Notes: generated by a model from the letters alone, not told the origin. A DNA stretch of 64,000 bases from an uncultured Eubacteriales bacterium (GCA_905198155.1 CAJKBQ010000008.1:28660-92659); one strand, 5' to 3'; numbered from the stretch's first letter, positions 7,024 to 18,012 are shown. Program-made: numbers and translations.

Positions 7024-8622
7024 ATGAAAAAGATTTTGGCATTGGTTTTGGCCGTCGTGATGATGGTCGGGATCTGCGCGGCTTGCGCGAAGACGCCTGC
7101 GTCGTCGCAGACCCCGTCGCAAACCGAAAGCAAAGCGGACGTTTCGTCCACGGCAGAACCGAAAAAGCCGGTGACGATTCGGTACTACTACATGAACGGT
7201 GTAGGCCCGCAGGCGAAAACGGTTGACGTGCAGAACAAGCTGAACGAGATGCTGTCGAAAATGGAAGGCTACGAGCACATCTCGATGGAACTGGTTCCGA
7301 TGACCGACTACAAGAAGAACTTCACGCTGGACGAAACCGCCGGCAAGCAAATTGACTTGGTGGCAACGTACGGGATGGACTTCACGACGGCGGCAGATGC
7401 CGGTTCGTTCATCGACCTGAAAGACCTTCTGGCGAAGCACCCGGAGATTACCGCGGAGCTGCCGGAGTGGCTGATTGAAATGGGCAAATACAACGGGACG
7501 CAGTACTATGTGCCGTCGTATCAGCAGGCGACCAACGGATACTTCTTTGTGACCCCGACGGCGTATTTGGACGCTGCGAAGATCACGGAAGACGAGGCTC
7601 GCAAAGTGCTCCAAAAAGGCACGCTGGAAGAAAAACTCGACTTTTACGAGAAGTATGTGAAGGCCGTGCGCGAAGCGACCGGCAAGCAGACCAAATGGCT
7701 GGATCCTGCGCTGGGCCTCAGCAGAATTCTTTACTGGGTGGAGTACGTTGACGACAACTATGGCCAGCTGATCCTGCGCGAAGGCGCGAACGGTCCGGAG
7801 TACTGGCCGATGACCGAGGAAGCGAAAACCGTTTTTGAACACGCTGCGAAGTTCTATCAGGAAGGGCTGTATCACCCGGATGTTGCGACGTACAAAGGCA
7901 GCGACTTTAACGGGAAAAACTTCATGAATGATGAATCCCTGATCTTCCAGTTCAACGAGGCGGCGGCGTCTGAACAGCAGATGAAAGAAGGCTTCAGCTG
8001 GGATGCGGATATCCCGGCGACGGTGATTCAAACGTCTGACCACTGGTACATCGGTTCCAAATGGGCGGCCGGCGGCAACGCGATTCACTCCACCAGCAAA
8101 AACCCGGAAGACGCGATGGCGATTGTGGAACTGCTGATGACCAAGAAGGGCGAAGAGTTCTACAACACGTTCATCTGGGGCTTGGAAGGCGTCCATTGGG
8201 AGTGGGTGGACAAAGCCGACAAACGCATCAAGACGCTGGAATTCGACGGCAGCCAGGGCGGTGCGGACGGCACTTACACCACTTGGAAATGGAACGTCGG
8301 CAACACGTTCAACGCGTGGAAAAACCAGGCGGTGAAAGACGGCCAGAACGAATATATTCTGAATGAAGTTCACAACGGCAAAACGACGGTGACTTCTCCG
8401 ATGATGGGTTACACGTGGGATTTGGCGAGCGTGAAAGACCAGCGCGCTGACGTGAAAGCTGTGTCCGACGAATATTACGGCAGCTTGCTCAATGGAATCT
8501 ACGGCAAGGATTGGGAAGCGAAGTATGACGAGTACATGACCAAGTTGAAAGCCGCCGGCGTGCAGGAAATCCTCGACACGGTGACCAAGCAGTACAACGA
8601 CTACACCTCTTCCAAAAAGTAA
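7024..8622 (+). CDS. Sugar-binding lipoprotein of ABC transporter 1
   Basis: 532 residues. The signal peptide (residues 1-20) ends in a lipobox-like CAAC with the modified cysteine at residue 21, followed by a Ser/Thr/Gln-rich linker to about residue 50. The mature part is a cluster-type extracellular solute-binding protein of the LplA class (over 500 residues, larger than MalE-type), attached to the outer face of the membrane. It captures the oligosaccharide and passes it to the two permeases. The AGGAGG ribosome site is strong. The bound sugar is unknown; the two-component system that follows probably controls this operon. Confidence 0.9.
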   Translation: MKKILALVLAVVMMVGICAACAKTPASSQTPSQTESKADVSSTAEPKKPVTIRYYYMNGVGPQAKTVDVQNKLNEMLSKMEGYEHISMELVPMTDYKKNFTLDETAGKQIDLVATYGMDFTTAADAGSFIDLKDLLAKHPEITAELPEWLIEMGKYNGTQYYVPSYQQATNGYFFVTPTAYLDAAKITEDEARKVLQKGTLEEKLDFYEKYVKAVREATGKQTKWLDPALGLSRILYWVEYVDDNYGQLILREGANGPEYWPMTEEAKTVFEHAAKFYQEGLYHPDVATYKGSDFNGKNFMNDESLIFQFNEAAASEQQMKEGFSWDADIPATVIQTSDHWYIGSKWAAGGNAIHSTSKNPEDAMAIVELLMTKKGEEFYNTFIWGLEGVHWEWVDKADKRIKTLEFDGSQGGADGTYTTWKWNVGNTFNAWKNQAVKDGQNEYILNEVHNGKTTVTSPMMGYTWDLASVKDQRADVKAVSDEYYGSLLNGIYGKDWEAKYDEYMTKLKAAGVQEILDTVTKQYNDYTSSKK

Positions 8623-8653
8623 CTTTTCCTCACAAGAAAATACCTTCACTTTT

Positions 8654-8685
8654 CCGCCGCAAAGCATCCGCCTTGCGGCGGTTTT
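8654..8685 (+). terminator. Terminator after ABC transporter 1
   Basis: A 9-bp stem CCGCCGCAA (8654-8662) pairs with TTGCGGCGG (8673-8681), then TTTT. Confidence 0.8.
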
Positions 8686-8708
8686 CGCAGGCAAGGCGCA
8701 CTTTCCGA

Positions 8709-8737
8709 TTGCAAAATGTGCCGCAATGCTGTATAAT
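8709..8737 (+). promoter_or_regulatory. Promoter of the two-component system
   Basis: TTGCAA (8709-8714) and TATAAT (8732-8737) are separated by 17 bp. Confidence 0.8.
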
Positions 8738-8769
8738 AGAAATGCAACGCGACACAAAGGAAGAGAAAA

Positions 8770-9921
8770 ATGAACACGATTTACAACAGAAAAGTAAATA
8801 TCCTGCTGGTGGAAGACGAGGGCGGCTCCCGCCGACTAATGGTCGAAGCAATTCACACCGTCCCCGGCGCCCGCGTAATCGCCGACCTGCCGGACGGCGC
8901 CGCCGCAATGCGCTACCTGAGTGGCCACGCAGTGGACCTGATTATCACCGACATCCGAATGCCGCACGTGGACGGCTTGCAGTTCGCCCAGTGGATGCAG
9001 GCGTTCGACCCCGAATGCCCGGTGGTCGTGATTACCGGGTTCAGCGATTTTTCCTACGCCCGCACCGCAATGCAGTTCGGCGTGCGCGATTACCTGATGA
9101 AGCCGATTCGGCTGCGCACGTTTGGGGAGCTGATCGAGCGGTTCCGGCCCGAAATCACCGCCCGGCGGGAGTCGTTTGCCGTGCAGCAAAATATTGCCAT
9201 CGCAGCGGAAGAAGCCGCGCTGAACCGTGCGATGGCCGCCGATGCACCGTGCAAAATCCCGGACGAAACCGCCCGGCGCATGACCGCGCCGTGCACCGTG
9301 TATGAAGCGGAAATCCCGGAAAATACCATGACGCAGCCGGAGCTGCGGAACTATATCGCAGCGGCGCTCCCCGGACAGTATGTGCTGACCATGGGGTCGC
9401 GCGGGCGGAAAACGCTGTTCCTGCTGATTCCCGGCGCGCGGGCAAGGGATCCGAAAAATCTGGCGGAATATGCGGAAAATACGCTGGAAATCCCGTTCGG
9501 CTGGACGAAAATCGCCGACAATGTGACGCCGGAATCGCTGGCGGAAATGGATGTGCTGCGGCAGCCGTCGCCCGCCGCCAAACAAATCGCAGCGGCGTGC
9601 CGGTATATCCGGGCGCACCTGGGCGAACCGTTCTCCCGCGACGACGTCGCGAACGCAGTGTGCCTGGCGCCGTCGTATTTCAGCCATGTGTTCAAGGAAT
9701 GCGCCGGGATATCGTTCCAAAAATTCGTGACCCGCGAACGCATCAAGCGCGCCAAACAGCTGCTCGCAACGCCAATGGCTGTGCAGGAAGTCGCGGCGGC
9801 CGTCGGGTTCGCCGACCGGGCGTATTTCACCGATGTGTTCGTCCGCGACGTGGGCTGCACCCCGTCCGAATATCGCCAGCGGCGCGCCGCCGGACTGCTC
9901 ACGGAGGAGGATGACGCATGA
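8770..9921 (+). CDS. Response regulator with AraC-type DNA-binding domain (YesN type)
   Basis: 383 residues. The receiver domain (1-~125) has the acidic pair E15/D16, the phospho-acceptor D61 in DLIITDIRMP and the lysine in DYLMKPIRL. A variable middle follows, then two AraC helix-turn-helix motifs (~285-378) with the second motif VGFADRAYFTDVFVRDVGCTPSEYR shortened here to its role. It is likely phosphorylated by the kinase at 9918, whose start overlaps its stop by four bases (ATGA), and to act on the transporter operon just upstream. Start ATG 8770 is preceded by AAAGGAAG. Confidence 0.92.
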   Translation: MNTIYNRKVNILLVEDEGGSRRLMVEAIHTVPGARVIADLPDGAAAMRYLSGHAVDLIITDIRMPHVDGLQFAQWMQAFDPECPVVVITGFSDFSYARTAMQFGVRDYLMKPIRLRTFGELIERFRPEITARRESFAVQQNIAIAAEEAALNRAMAADAPCKIPDETARRMTAPCTVYEAEIPENTMTQPELRNYIAAALPGQYVLTMGSRGRKTLFLLIPGARARDPKNLAEYAENTLEIPFGWTKIADNVTPESLAEMDVLRQPSPAAKQIAAACRYIRAHLGEPFSRDDVANAVCLAPSYFSHVFKECAGISFQKFVTRERIKRAKQLLATPMAVQEVAAAVGFADRAYFTDVFVRDVGCTPSEYRQRRAAGLLTEEDDA

Positions 9922-11549
9922 AGCAGGAACGAAAAAAACGCGAAAAAAAGGAAAGCCCCGCGGAGATGAAGCTTTTCTTCAAGAACTTCGTGAAGCTGAT
10001 GATCATCCTGATCGTGATCGTGTCGATTGCGGTGGCGGTGGTGTTCAATCTGTCGGTGAATGCGCTGGAGGACGAGGTGAAAACCATGACCCAGCACACC
10101 GCCGACGAATATGCGCACCGTGTCACCGAGATTTTGGAGCAAAGCAATCGGTTGACCACCTATCTTGCGGTGGATGAACGCGTGCAGACATTTTTTAACA
10201 ACGAACACCCGGAGTATATCATCGACAATTACTTCAACGAATTGCGCGGGAAGCTGCGCGTGTACAGCTACGGGATTCGGTATATCGATTCGATCATCGC
10301 GTATGCGCCGAAGCACGAACGGCTGTTCACCGATCAGGGCACCCGCAGCCTGAAAGTGACGGATGTACAAAACGATGCGGGCCTGCGGTGGGATTGGAGC
10401 TGGATTCCGGATATGATTCGCTCCGAAAAAACGACCACGCAGTTTCTCGTCCGCACGCACAGCTCCGATTGGCCGTATTATATCACGGTGGTGAAGCATT
10501 TCCGGTATGTGACGCAGGACGGCGCGATTGCGCTGGACATCAATCTGGACACATTGTACGAAACGCTGGCCGTCAATCGCGCGGCCGGGAGCGAGCTGTA
10601 TATGTTCGACACCGACGGCAGCGTGATTCTGCGCGCCGACAAACGCGAACTGCGCGCGAATCGCGACGATTTCCCGCAGCTGGCGTCGTACCGGGCGGAG
10701 GGCGCGTTCTGCAAGCTGTTCCCGGAGGCGGAGGAGCCGTATGCGTACGCGCAGTCGCCGGTGGGAACATATGGGTTCGTCATCGGCGTCACGGCGCCCA
10801 TCAGCGACTACATGACCCGCTTGCTGGAAGTGCGCAGCCGGTGCGTGTGGGCGTGCGTGATTATGGGGATTTTTGCCGCGATTGTGGCCGCGATTTACGG
10901 GATGCTGTCGATCCGGCCGCTGCAAGCGCAGATCAATCCGCATTTCCTGTTCAACACGCTGAATATGATTAGTCTGCGGGTGGAGCTGGGCGACGCGCAC
11001 GCCGCCGATATGCTCGACGAGCTGGCGAACATCCTGCGGTATTCGCTGTCCGAAAGCGAGCAGACGCCCATCCGCGAGGAGGTGTCGTATGCGGAACGGT
11101 ATATTGACCTGCTCAGCGCGCGGTATGAAAATTTTCACCCGATTATTGACATTTCTCCGGAGCTGATGGACTGCTCAATCTTGAAGCTGTCGTTGCAGCC
11201 GCTGATTGAAAATGCGCTGCGGCACGGGATTTCGGCGTGCCTGACACAGCGGGCCGGGTATTTGTGGCTGACGATCCGCGCGTGCGGATATGCGTTCGCG
11301 GGCGGCGCGCAGCAGCCGGCGATTTGCATCGAGGTGCGCGACAATGGGATTGGGATCCCGCCGGACAAGCTGGAAATGCTGCGCGCGCAGATGAACGACC
11401 ATGCCGACATCGCGACCGAGCACATCGGGCTGGCGAACGTCGCCCGGCGGTACTACCTGACGTTCCACGACATGCAACGCGTCACCATCGACAGCACTGT
11501 GGATGAAGGAACGGTGGTGCGGCTGATTTATCCGCGCCGCATCGACTGA
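9918..11549 (+). CDS. Sensor histidine kinase, YesM type, apparently lacking HAMP
   Basis: 543 residues: a cytoplasmic Lys-rich start, membrane helix 1 (~20-48), an extracellular Cache-like sensor (~49-305), membrane helix 2 (~309-331), then the His_kinase motif QINPHFLFNTLN with phospho-acceptor H342, and a HATPase_c domain (~430-540) with N-box ENALRHG and G-box DNGIGIPPDK. In YesM-type kinases a HAMP domain and coiled coil of some 60-70 residues normally separate helix 2 from the histidine. Here SIRPL, the usual HAMP opening, is joined directly to QAQINPHF, leaving about ten residues. The frame is intact. Signal transmission may be altered or lost. It is translationally coupled to the regulator. 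Confidence 0.9.
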   Translation: MKQERKKREKKESPAEMKLFFKNFVKLMIILIVIVSIAVAVVFNLSVNALEDEVKTMTQHTADEYAHRVTEILEQSNRLTTYLAVDERVQTFFNNEHPEYIIDNYFNELRGKLRVYSYGIRYIDSIIAYAPKHERLFTDQGTRSLKVTDVQNDAGLRWDWSWIPDMIRSEKTTTQFLVRTHSSDWPYYITVVKHFRYVTQDGAIALDINLDTLYETLAVNRAAGSELYMFDTDGSVILRADKRELRANRDDFPQLASYRAEGAFCKLFPEAEEPYAYAQSPVGTYGFVIGVTAPISDYMTRLLEVRSRCVWACVIMGIFAAIVAAIYGMLSIRPLQAQINPHFLFNTLNMISLRVELGDAHAADMLDELANILRYSLSESEQTPIREEVSYAERYIDLLSARYENFHPIIDISPELMDCSILKLSLQPLIENALRHGISACLTQRAGYLWLTIRACGYAFAGGAQQPAICIEVRDNGIGIPPDKLEMLRAQMNDHADIATEHIGLANVARRYYLTFHDMQRVTIDSTVDEGTVVRLIYPRRID

Positions 11550-11553
11550 ACGC

Positions 11554-11595
11554 AAAAAACCGCCCCGCCGGAGCAGCTGGCTCCGGCGGGGCGGT
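11554..11595 (-). terminator. Terminator of the membrane-protein gene
   Basis: A 15-bp GC-rich stem (11560-11574 with 11580-11594) is followed on the minus strand by a U-run (A-run 11554-11559). It lies between convergent genes and may also stop the kinase transcript. Confidence 0.88.
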
Positions 11596-11610
11596 TGAAA
11601 TTCAGAACGA

Positions 11611-12222
11611 TTACTGCTGCGTGGTGTCCGCAGTGGATTCCGGATTGACTTCGGACTCCGGCGCGGGATTGACGACCTCCTGGGACGGCGCCTGCACCGG
11701 GTAGCCGTCGGGATCGTCCTGCGCTTTGGCGGCTTTGGTGCGTTTGGCTGCGGCGCGGACGGTTGTGAAGCAGCCGACGATGCACAGCAGCAGGCTGATG
11801 GCCAAATCCCCAAAGTACGATCCGGCGGCTTCGCCTTCCAGATACAGGTACGCGACCTGCACCGACTCCCAGTAGGTCAGCGTGTAGTCGATGACGCCGT
11901 TCGATTCCCACTCGATGTACGCGTTGTACACGTCTTTCGACAGGCACGCGTACCACGCCAGCACAATCACCAGGATCGACATCACCACGGAGATCACGAT
12001 TCCGTACGTGCTTTCCTTTTTCGCAAAAAGCTTGTAGCCTTTGAGCGCGCATACGATTGCGATCAGACCGCTCAGCGAGGCCAGGTACCCCAGCTGATAC
12101 AGCAGAAAGTAGACGATGCCGCCGGCCAGCGCGAACAGTAATGCGCCGAAGGTTCCGGCGAGCTTGTGCTCGATGATTTCCTGCTGCTCATACGCAGCGG
12201 GGGAATTGGGAGAATAGTCCAT
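11611..12222 (-). CDS. Small integral membrane protein of unknown function
   Basis: 203 residues from ATG 12222, which has a GGAGCAAAAATC ribosome site; longer in-frame extensions run through the tRNA-Ser gene and are not real. Four hydrophobic segments are seen: about residues 20-42, 44-62, 73-95 and 128-150. A Lys/Arg-rich stretch follows the last helix (RAAAKRTKAAKA), and the C-terminal ~40 residues are acidic and Pro/Ser/Glu-rich, probably disordered in the cytoplasm. I recognise no named family. It lies downstream of tRNA-Ser and converges with the kinase gene, which gives no clue to function. Confidence 0.7.
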   Translation of the reverse strand: MDYSPNSPAAYEQQEIIEHKLAGTFGALLFALAGGIVYFLLYQLGYLASLSGLIAIVCALKGYKLFAKKESTYGIVISVVMSILVIVLAWYACLSKDVYNAYIEWESNGVIDYTLTYWESVQVAYLYLEGEAAGSYFGDLAISLLLCIVGCFTTVRAAAKRTKAAKAQDDPDGYPVQAPSQEVVNPAPESEVNPESTADTTQQ

Positions 12223-12273
12223 GATTTTTGCTCCTTTTCGTGTTTGTAATGGGAAAAAGCGACACTTTGTTTG

Positions 12274-12309
12274 AAAAAACAGCCGCTTGCGTTCGCAAGC
12301 GGCTGTTTT
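12274..12309 (-). terminator. Terminator of tRNA-Ser
   Basis: AACAGCCGCTTGC pairs with GCAAGCGGCTGTT around a GTTC loop. A-rich on one side and T-rich on the other, it can serve the minus-strand tRNA. Confidence 0.88.
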
Positions 12310-12311
12310 CG

Positions 12312-12403
12312 TGGCGGAGAAGGAGAGATTCGAACTCTCGAACCGTTTATAGCGGTTACACGATTTCCAGTCGTGCGCCCTCGACCAACTAGGCGACTTC
12401 TCC
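12312..12403 (-). tRNA. tRNA-Ser (anticodon GGA)
   Basis: 92 bases with encoded CCA. The acceptor stem is GGAGAAG with CTTCTCC, the discriminator is G, the anticodon loop reads ACTGGAAAT, a long variable arm is present (AACCGC...GCGGTT-type pairing), and the T-loop is GTTCGAATC. Confidence 0.97.
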
Positions 12404-12461
12404 ATTGGTCGAATTCCATGCGCGGCTGTTGCTGCGCTGCCGCTCAAATGAGTGCCTGTCT

Positions 12462-12490
12462 ATTATAGCGCAAACCGGGGCGTTTGTCAA
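12462..12490 (-). promoter_or_regulatory. Consensus promoter of tRNA-Ser
   Basis: Minus-strand TTGACA (12490-12485), 17 bp, TATAAT (12467-12462): a full match to the sigma-A consensus. Confidence 0.92.
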
Positions 12491-12545
12491 GCGTTTCGGA
12501 CGAAAAAATTCGCAACTATTTTTTCGTTTTTTCGCCGTTTGCCTC

Positions 12546-12574
12546 TTGCTTTTTTGCGCGCGCTGTGGTACAAT
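12546..12574 (+). promoter_or_regulatory. Promoter of the pheS-pheT leader
   Basis: TTGCTT (12546-12551) and TACAAT (12569-12574) with a 17-bp spacer, just ahead of the T-box leader. Confidence 0.75.
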
Positions 12575-12589
12575 ACAAATACATATTCA

Positions 12590-12860
12590 AACGCATGGAC
12601 AAAGGAAGTAACCTGTTCCAATGATCGGACGCAGAGAGACGCTGCCGCTGGCTGAAAGCACGTCGCCGGTCGGTGCAGTGCGAAGTTCCCTTTTGAGCGG
12701 CTTTGCTGAACGGTTCCAGTAGGCAAAGACGGTGCGGCGCCGTTAGCGGCCGGTGGAGTGTTTGCTTCTTCATGAATGCAAAAATCTGGGTGGTACCGCG
12801 GAGCATCTCGTCTTCGTCCCGTCGATCGGCCAAAGCGCCGTCGGGGACGGGGCGTTTTTC
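12590..12860 (+). promoter_or_regulatory. T-box riboswitch of pheS-pheT
   Basis: The leader carries the diagnostic T-box sequence GGGTGGTACCGCGG at 12788-12801, an AGAGAG motif in stem I (about 12632-12640), and a GC-rich terminator ending in GGGGCGTTTTT near 12848-12858. A TTC triplet at 12686-12688, after GAAG, is a likely specifier codon for uncharged tRNA-Phe. When tRNA-Phe is uncharged the leader should form the antiterminator and let transcription enter pheS. The specifier placement is by eye. Confidence 0.9.
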
Positions 12861-12898
12861 TTTATTATTTGCAGATTTTCCGGAAAGGATGGAATCAC

Positions 12899-13918
12899 AT
12901 GAGAGAACAATTGGAAGCAATCCGCGCCAAAGCGGAAGCCGCGCTGGCCAAAGCCGCCGACGCGCAGGAACTGGACGCGCTGCGCGTGCAGTTTTTGGGC
13001 AAAAAAGGCGCGCTGACGGCGGTGCTGAAACAAATGGGCGGGCTGTCCGCCGAAGAGCGCCCGGCGATGGGGCAGCTGGCGAACAAAGTGCGCGCGTTTA
13101 TTGAGGAAGACATCGCGGCGCGCCAAGCGGAGTTGAAAGCCGCGGCGATGACGCATCGGCTGGAAGCCGAAACGCTCGATGTCACGCTCCCCGGCGTGCG
13201 CCACGAGCTGGGCGCCAAGCACCCGCTGTCGATCGTGCTGGACGAGATCAAAGAGATTTTCGTCGGGATGGGATTCGACATTGTGGAAGGGCCGGAAGTG
13301 GAGTATGATTACTACAACTTTGAAGCGCTCAATATCCCGAAAGATCATCCCGCGCGCGACACGCAGGACACGTTCTACATCACCGACAACATCCTGCTCC
13401 GCACGCAAACTTCGCCGATGCAGGTGCGCGTGATGGAGCAGCAGAAGCCGCCGATCCGCATCATCGCGCCCGGCCGCGTGTACCGCTCGGACGCGGTGGA
13501 CGCCACGCATTCGCCGCTGTTCCACCAGATCGAGGGACTGGTGGTGGACAAAGGAATCACCATGGCCGACCTGAAAGGCACGCTGGAAGCGTTTGTGAAG
13601 CGGCTGTACGGCGAAGATTCCGTCGTGCGGTTCCGCCCGCATCACTTCCCGTTTACCGAGCCGTCCGCCGAAGTGGACGTGCAGTGCTTTGCGTGCCACG
13701 GCAAGGGCTGCCGCCTGTGCAAAGGCGAAGGCTGGATCGAAATCCTCGGCTGCGGGATGGTGCACCCCAAAGTGCTGTCCAACTGCGGGATTGACCCCGA
13801 AGTGTACAGCGGATTCGCGCTGGGCATGGGGTTGGAGCGCGTGGTAATGCGCCGGTACCAGATCGACGACCTGCGTCTGTTTTACGACAACGACGTCCGA
13901 TTCTTGAAACAATTCTGA
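12899..13918 (+). CDS. pheS: Phenylalanyl-tRNA synthetase alpha subunit
   Basis: 339 residues. The N-terminal coiled coil (~1-90) is followed by the class II catalytic core with motif 2 (VYRSDAVDATHSPLFHQIEG region), the FRPHHFPFTEPSAEVDVQC segment and motif 3 (GLERVVMRRYQI). A Cys-rich insert CFACHGKGCRLC probably binds zinc, as in many Clostridia. The enzyme charges tRNA-Phe as an alpha2-beta2 complex with PheT. ATG 12899 has GGAAAGGA ten bases upstream; an open extension to 12776 is inside the T-box leader. It is co-transcribed with pheT and controlled by the T-box. Confidence 0.97.
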   Translation: MREQLEAIRAKAEAALAKAADAQELDALRVQFLGKKGALTAVLKQMGGLSAEERPAMGQLANKVRAFIEEDIAARQAELKAAAMTHRLEAETLDVTLPGVRHELGAKHPLSIVLDEIKEIFVGMGFDIVEGPEVEYDYYNFEALNIPKDHPARDTQDTFYITDNILLRTQTSPMQVRVMEQQKPPIRIIAPGRVYRSDAVDATHSPLFHQIEGLVVDKGITMADLKGTLEAFVKRLYGEDSVVRFRPHHFPFTEPSAEVDVQCFACHGKGCRLCKGEGWIEILGCGMVHPKVLSNCGIDPEVYSGFALGMGLERVVMRRYQIDDLRLFYDNDVRFLKQF

Positions 13919-13949
13919 TTGCACCCGCAGAAAGGAGAGGGAATTTCCA

Positions 13950-16325
<2,376 letters not shown>

Positions 16326-16356
16326 GTGCGGAACCGATTGTTCACGAAAATTTCAC

Positions 16357-16385
16357 TTGAATTCCGAGGGCTTTTGGTATATAAT
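16357..16385 (+). promoter_or_regulatory. Promoter of the IreB-family gene
   Basis: TTGAAT (16357-16362) and TATAAT (16380-16385) with a 17-bp spacer. Confidence 0.8.
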
Positions 16386-16406
16386 ATGATTAATGGGGGT
16401 GAGTCC

Positions 16407-16652
16407 ATGTTTGATAAGACGATGACATTTTCGCTGGGGGCGGAGCGTCAGGCTCAGATCAAGACCATCTTGACCGAAGTGTACGACGCGCTGAAAGAGA
16501 AAGGCTACAATCCCATCAACCAGATTGTCGGCTATATCCTGTCCGAGGATCCGACGTACATTACAACCCATAATAATGCTCGGAGCCTTATCCGCAGGAT
16601 TGACCGGGATGAGCTGCTGCAAGTGCTTGTGCAGTCTTATCTGGACAGTTGA
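16407..16652 (+). CDS. IreB family regulatory phosphoprotein (YrzL/DUF965)
   Basis: 81 residues that match the small IreB family across nearly the full length (FDKTMTFSLG start, KGYNPINQIVGYILSEDPTYI centre, ARSLIRRIDRDELL end). In Enterococcus, IreB is phosphorylated by the Ser/Thr kinase IreK and dampens cephalosporin resistance; in other Firmicutes its role is less clear. The N-terminal threonines (residues ~5 and 7) correspond to the region phosphorylated there. ATG 16407 follows GGGGGTGAG. It has its own promoter and terminator. Confidence 0.92.
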   Translation: MFDKTMTFSLGAERQAQIKTILTEVYDALKEKGYNPINQIVGYILSEDPTYITTHNNARSLIRRIDRDELLQVLVQSYLDS

Positions 16653-16664
16653 CCGATCGCAGAG

Positions 16665-16699
16665 GCAGCGCCGCGTTTTCGGGTGGCGCTGCTTTTTTT
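16665..16699 (+). terminator. Terminator after the IreB-family gene
   Basis: GCAGCGCC (16665-16672) pairs with GGCGCTGC (16685-16692), followed by seven T. Confidence 0.9.
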
Positions 16700-16747
16700 A
16701 TCCGTGTTACGTTGTCAAATTGATATCATAAATGGGAGGAATTTGGA

Positions 16748-17044
16748 ATGAGTGAACAGGTACAGGAACTGATGTACAAAGGCAAGCCGCTGGTGCGTTC
16801 CGGCAGTACGCTGTACTATGGCAGCATGGCCGACCCGTATGTGGTCAAAATGGAGATCAAATCGACCGAAAAGGTGAAGGAATTGGACGTCGCCGGGCAG
16901 GTGTCGGTGCAGCTGATGAGCACGGATCCCAACGTCCGCCCGCGCAAACGGATCATCAAGTCCGGCGAGCGCGACGGGCTGGCCAATGCGCTGGACGTCG
17001 CCGCGTTCTGGCTGGAACGCGCGCTGAACGAAGCCGCAAACTGA
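16748..17044 (+). CDS. Conserved small protein of unknown function
   Basis: 98 residues, no membrane segment, no cysteine. It reads as an alpha/beta protein: MYKGKPLVRSGSTLYYGSM, then a strand with YVVKMEIKSTE, a QVSVQLMSTDPN strand and a C-terminal helix carrying LDVAAFWLERAL. I recall similar short proteins next to ireB and alaS-type genes in Clostridia, without known function. The GGGAGGA ribosome site (16734-16740) is strong, so it is surely translated. It is separated from the IreB-family gene by a terminator and has no clear promoter of its own. Confidence 0.75.
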   Translation: MSEQVQELMYKGKPLVRSGSTLYYGSMADPYVVKMEIKSTEKVKELDVAGQVSVQLMSTDPNVRPRKRIIKSGERDGLANALDVAAFWLERALNEAAN

Positions 17045-17065
17045 ATATTCACAAAAACACATGAT

Positions 17066-17103
17066 CCGCCGGAGACCGCACATCCCCGGCGGGTGTTTTT
17101 TTC
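17066..17103 (+). terminator. Terminator after the 98-residue gene
   Basis: CCGCCGG (17066-17072) pairs with CCGGCGG (17086-17092); GGTG and a seven-base T-run follow. It touches the stop codon of the convergent AraC gene. Confidence 0.75.
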
Positions 17104-17944
17104 AGGAGGTTTTGTGCCGTCCGCCGGCGGCGCGGAACGCGGACGGCGTTTGACCGGTGACGCGGTGAAACAGCCGCGTGAAATACGGTACGCTTTCCAG
17201 CCCGATTTCCTGCGCGATCTCCGCCATGGTGCAGTCGGTGGCGCGCAGCAGGAATTTGGCGTGATCCATCCGGAGCGCGGTGCGGTATTGGAGCGGGGTT
17301 TGGCCGGTGAGGTGCTTGAAATGCTCGATAAACCGGTACCGGCACAGCCCGCACGCCTGCGCGCACGATTCGACGGACATCGGGCGGCTCAGCTGCGTTT
17401 TCATCTGCGCAGCGATTTCCAGAATCTGCGCATCGATGGGGCTTTGCAGCTGCTGTATTTCGGTGCGGCTGCGCGCGATTTGCGCCAGCAGCCCGGCCAG
17501 TTCGGCGGCCGCAGCGGTCAGGTAGTGCGGCTTTTGACGCTGCATTTCCCGGATCATCCGGTCGAACCCCGCCGGGACAGCCAGGTTGGGGTCGAGTTGG
17601 AGCGTGTGCAGGTCGTCCAGCCCCAGCCGGCGCAGCAGCACCGGGACGGCATCGCCGGTAAAATGCACCCAATAGGTGGATCCGACCGGTTCGGCAGACC
17701 GCCGGTAATATTGCGGCTCGCCCGGCTGGTACAGCACGATACCGCCGGAGTACAGGACGGTTTCGGCGCCGCCCGACCGGACGTGCAGGCAGCCGGACGC
17801 GACGACCAGCAGATGTGTGTCCGCCCGGCCGTGCGGCCGGCTGCAAACGGAATGCGTGCGGTCGTCCTGATATCCGCAGCTGATAATGGTCAGCTGCGGG
17901 TGCTGCGGCAGGTCATCCGGTGCGATGTGCGCGTATTGGTTCAT
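17102..17944 (-). CDS. AraC family transcriptional regulator
   Basis: 280 residues: an N-terminal cupin-like ligand-binding domain (~10-160, with GGIVLYQPGEPQYYRR and a WVHF strand) and a C-terminal pair of helix-turn-helix motifs (~180-278, ending QEIGLESVPYFTRLF...TGQTPSAFR). ATG 17944 is preferred over 17971 because GGAGGAAA stands six bases upstream. It is divergent from the TIM-barrel gene at 18081, with overlapping promoters, so it probably controls that gene and perhaps the dehydrogenase after it. Confidence 0.88.
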   Translation of the reverse strand: MNQYAHIAPDDLPQHPQLTIISCGYQDDRTHSVCSRPHGRADTHLLVVASGCLHVRSGGAETVLYSGGIVLYQPGEPQYYRRSAEPVGSTYWVHFTGDAVPVLLRRLGLDDLHTLQLDPNLAVPAGFDRMIREMQRQKPHYLTAAAAELAGLLAQIARSRTEIQQLQSPIDAQILEIAAQMKTQLSRPMSVESCAQACGLCRYRFIEHFKHLTGQTPLQYRTALRMDHAKFLLRATDCTMAEIAQEIGLESVPYFTRLFHRVTGQTPSAFRAAGGRHKTS

Positions 17945-18012
17945 GGTCGATTTCCTCCGGTCCCGTGACAAATGGGCAAGAATCTGTGCGGTTTCGGTCT
18001 GTTGCTTTTACC

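Noticed and set aside
12223..12447. N-terminal extension of the minus-strand membrane protein
   Set aside because: It runs through tRNA-Ser and its terminator; ATG 12222 has its own ribosome site.
12776..12898. N-terminal extension of pheS
   Set aside because: It translates the T-box antiterminator and terminator; the PheS fold begins at ATG 12899 with a good ribosome site.
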